Assembly: GCA_900554255.1 (NCBI GenBank)
Contig: USGN01000060.1
Coordinates: forward strand, 1 to 7,262
DNA from: an uncultured Collinsella sp.
GTDB lineage: Bacteria; Actinomycetota; Coriobacteriia; Coriobacteriales; Coriobacteriaceae
Length of the DNA stretch: 7,262 nt
Direction: 5' to 3'
Both the position numbers and the translations under genes were made by a program. Positions 5,754 to 7,262 of this stretch are shown here, in pieces. A model generated the notes under the pieces. That model made no database searches and was not told the origin of the DNA. It saw only the letters and a list, made by a program, of their open reading frames with translations. How positions within the stretch are numbered: position 1 is the stretch's first letter; each line of letters opens with the position of its first letter.

Positions 5754-7166
5754 ATGACCAAGAACCGCACCGAGGTCGCGGACATCGACCGCAGCCTCTA
5801 CGACTTCACCTATGGCGAGGAGGGATTCGAGCGCCTCGACGCCGGCATCACGCCCGACATCGTGCGCGAGATCAGCGCCAAGAAGGACGAGCCGCAGTGG
5901 ATGCTCGACCTGCGCCTCAAGTCCCTCGAGATCTTTAACCGTTTCCCGGATCCGACGTGGGGCCCCTCCATCGAGGGCCTGGACATGGACAACATCGTCA
6001 CCTACGTGAAGCCCAACACCGATCAAAAGCACGATTGGGATTCCGTGCCCGACGACATCAAGAACACCTTTGAGCGTCTGGGCATCCCGCAGGCCGAGCG
6101 TTCGAGTCTGGCCGGCGTGGGTGCGCAGTACGACTCCGAGGTCGTTTACCATAATGTAAAAGAGGAAGTTGCCAAGATGGGTATCGTCTACTCCGGCATT
6201 GAGGAGGCCCTGCACGACCCGCAGTGGGAGCCGCTCATCCACGAGAAGTTTATGACGCTCATCCCGCCCACCGACCACAAATTTGCGGCCCTGCACGGCG
6301 CCGTATGGTCGGGCGGCTCGTTTGTCTACGTGCCCAAGGGCACCAAGCTCGACTTCCCGCTGCAGAGCTACTTCCGCCTCAACGCCAAGGGCGCCGGCCA
6401 GTTTGAGCACACGCTCATCATCGTGGACGGGGGCGCGAGCCTGCACTTCATTGAGGGCTGCTCCGCGCCGAAGTACAACATGGCAAACCTCCACGCTGGC
6501 TGCGTGGAGCTGTACGTCAAGAAGGGGGCCAAACTCCGCTACTCGACGATTGAAAACTGGTCGAAGAACATGTACAACCTGAATACCAAGCGTGCGCTGG
6601 TGGAAGAGGACGGCACGATCGAGTGGATCTCCGGCTCCTTCGGCTCCCATGTTGGCTGCCTGTACCCCATGAGCATCTTAAAGGGTGACAATTCCCGCAT
6701 GGAGTTCACTGGCGTTACGTTCGCCGGTGCGGGGCAGAACCTCGATACCGGCGCAAAGGTCGTCCATGTGGGCAAAAATACGAGCTCCTATATGAACACG
6801 CGCTCGATCAGCAAAAGCGGCGGCGTGAGCACCTTCCGCTCGAGCGTCGTGGTGGAAAAGAGCGCAAAGGGCGCGAAAAGCGCGGTTTCCTGCCAGTCGC
6901 TGATGCTCGATTCTGAATCGCGCTCGGACACCATCCCCGCCATGGACATCAAGACGCGCGACGCCGCCGTGGGCCACGAGGCCAGGATCGGCGCGATCAG
7001 CAACGACGCGGTCTTTTACCTGATGAGCCGCGGCATGAGCGAGGAGGATGCCCGCGCCCTGATCGTCAGCGGCTTCGCGGACAACGTGTCCAAGGAGCTG
7101 CCGCTGGAATACGCCGTGGAAATGAACAACCTCATCCGCCTTGAGATGAAGGGCAGCATCGGCTGA
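5754..7166 (+). CDS. sufB: Fe-S cluster assembly scaffold protein SufB
   Basis: SufB is the scaffold subunit of SufBC2D on which sulphur from the cysteine desulphurase and iron are assembled. The 470-residue length is typical. The N-terminal helical domain includes P-x-W-M-L-x-x-R-L-K-S-L-E (47-59), and a beta-helix core follows. C236 in E-G-C-S-A-P corresponds to the E. coli sulphur-accepting C254, C380 in S-C-Q-S to C405, and H408-E409 in G-H-E-A to the H433/E434 pair; the C380-to-E409 distance equals that in E. coli. The C-terminus I-V-S-G-F...E-L-P-L-E-Y-A-V-E is diagnostic. ATG 5754 has AAGGGG (5741-5746) 7 nt upstream, overlapping the sufC stop, so it is co-transcribed and probably translationally coupled. 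The segment between V-G-K-N-T and the C380 strand is somewhat shorter than in E. coli, as in many Gram-positive forms. Confidence 0.97.
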   Translation: MTKNRTEVADIDRSLYDFTYGEEGFERLDAGITPDIVREISAKKDEPQWMLDLRLKSLEIFNRFPDPTWGPSIEGLDMDNIVTYVKPNTDQKHDWDSVPDDIKNTFERLGIPQAERSSLAGVGAQYDSEVVYHNVKEEVAKMGIVYSGIEEALHDPQWEPLIHEKFMTLIPPTDHKFAALHGAVWSGGSFVYVPKGTKLDFPLQSYFRLNAKGAGQFEHTLIIVDGGASLHFIEGCSAPKYNMANLHAGCVELYVKKGAKLRYSTIENWSKNMYNLNTKRALVEEDGTIEWISGSFGSHVGCLYPMSILKGDNSRMEFTGVTFAGAGQNLDTGAKVVHVGKNTSSYMNTRSISKSGGVSTFRSSVVVEKSAKGAKSAVSCQSLMLDSESRSDTIPAMDIKTRDAAVGHEARIGAISNDAVFYLMSRGMSEEDARALIVSGFADNVSKELPLEYAVEMNNLIRLEMKGSIG

Positions 7167-7184
7167 GCGAAAGGAGCGAACAAT

Positions 7185-7262
7185 ATGGAAAAAACGATTT
7201 ATGTCAACCGTCCCGCTTCGCGCACCTGGAACCGCCTCGGCGTGAACGAGGCCGCCGTCCGC
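7185..7262 (+). CDS. sufD: Fe-S cluster assembly protein SufD, N-terminal fragment (3' partial)
   Basis: ATG 7185 is preceded by AAGGAG (7171-7176) at 8 nt and opens a frame that runs to the window edge. The 26 visible residues begin M-E-K-T-I-Y-V-N-R-P-A-S and include R-T-W-N-R-L-G-V-N, the W-x-R-L-x-x-N sort of segment seen near the start of SufD-like proteins. The start is 18 nt after the sufB stop. Identity rests mainly on operon position, because sufD follows sufB in the SufBCD complex gene set, and only secondarily on sequence. Confidence 0.75.
   Translation, partial: MEKTIYVNRPASRTWNRLGVNEAAVR

Noticed and set aside
4893..6650. 585-codon open frame on the minus strand opposite sufC and sufB
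   Set aside because: It lies wholly antisense to two strongly supported genes, and its Val/Leu/Asp/His-rich low-complexity translation is what GC-ending codons give when read in reverse. It has no recognisable domain.

Overview
The window looks like a chromosomal segment from a high-GC Gram-positive gut bacterium, most likely a Coriobacteriia member such as Collinsella. This is inferred from the GC-rich codon use, an LPXTG-type cell-wall sorting signal, a sufCBD iron-sulphur operon with a divergent Rrf2 regulator, and an AAA-ATPase-like/DUF1703 protein of the kind common in these genomes. No database search was possible.

Layout, left to right. At 1-344 (+) is the 3' end of a probable family 2 glycosyltransferase. 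It converges, with only 24 bp between stop codons, on a minus-strand gene for an AAA-ATPase-like protein (369-2165). That protein keeps its Walker A motif but appears to have lost both the Walker B glutamate and the E-x-K residues of its C-terminal nuclease-like domain. Upstream of it lies a clear intrinsic terminator (about 2295-2335, minus strand) that ends the next minus-strand gene. That gene (2368-4146) encodes a secreted, wall-anchored protein with an N-terminal lysozyme-like domain, a long Ser/Asp/Asn/Lys/Glu-rich linker, a ten-threonine tract and an MPKTG sorting signal.

Upstream of it, on the same strand, is an Rrf2/IscR-type regulator with three candidate Fe-S-ligand cysteines (4285-4716). 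Divergent from the regulator is sufC-sufB-sufD (4941 to beyond the window end), the core scaffold and ATPase of SUF iron-sulphur cluster assembly. The 224-bp divergent region carries two systems of symmetry. One is a tandem pair of 31-bp elements, each with TGGGACAA/TTGTCCCA arms, lying just upstream of the regulator. The other is a TTAGTC/GACTAA dyad whose right arm overlaps the likely sufC -35 box and whose half-sites resemble IscR type 1 half-sites in reversed order. The simplest reading is that the regulator senses cluster status and controls itself and the suf operon.

The items most worth a second look are the paired 31-bp elements, the reversed half-site dyad at the suf promoter, the catalytically degenerate AAA-ATPase-like protein, and the wall-anchored lysozyme-like protein beside the regulator. 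I saw no tRNA, rRNA, CRISPR array, insertion sequence or prophage signal, and no gene-free stretch longer than about 225 bp.
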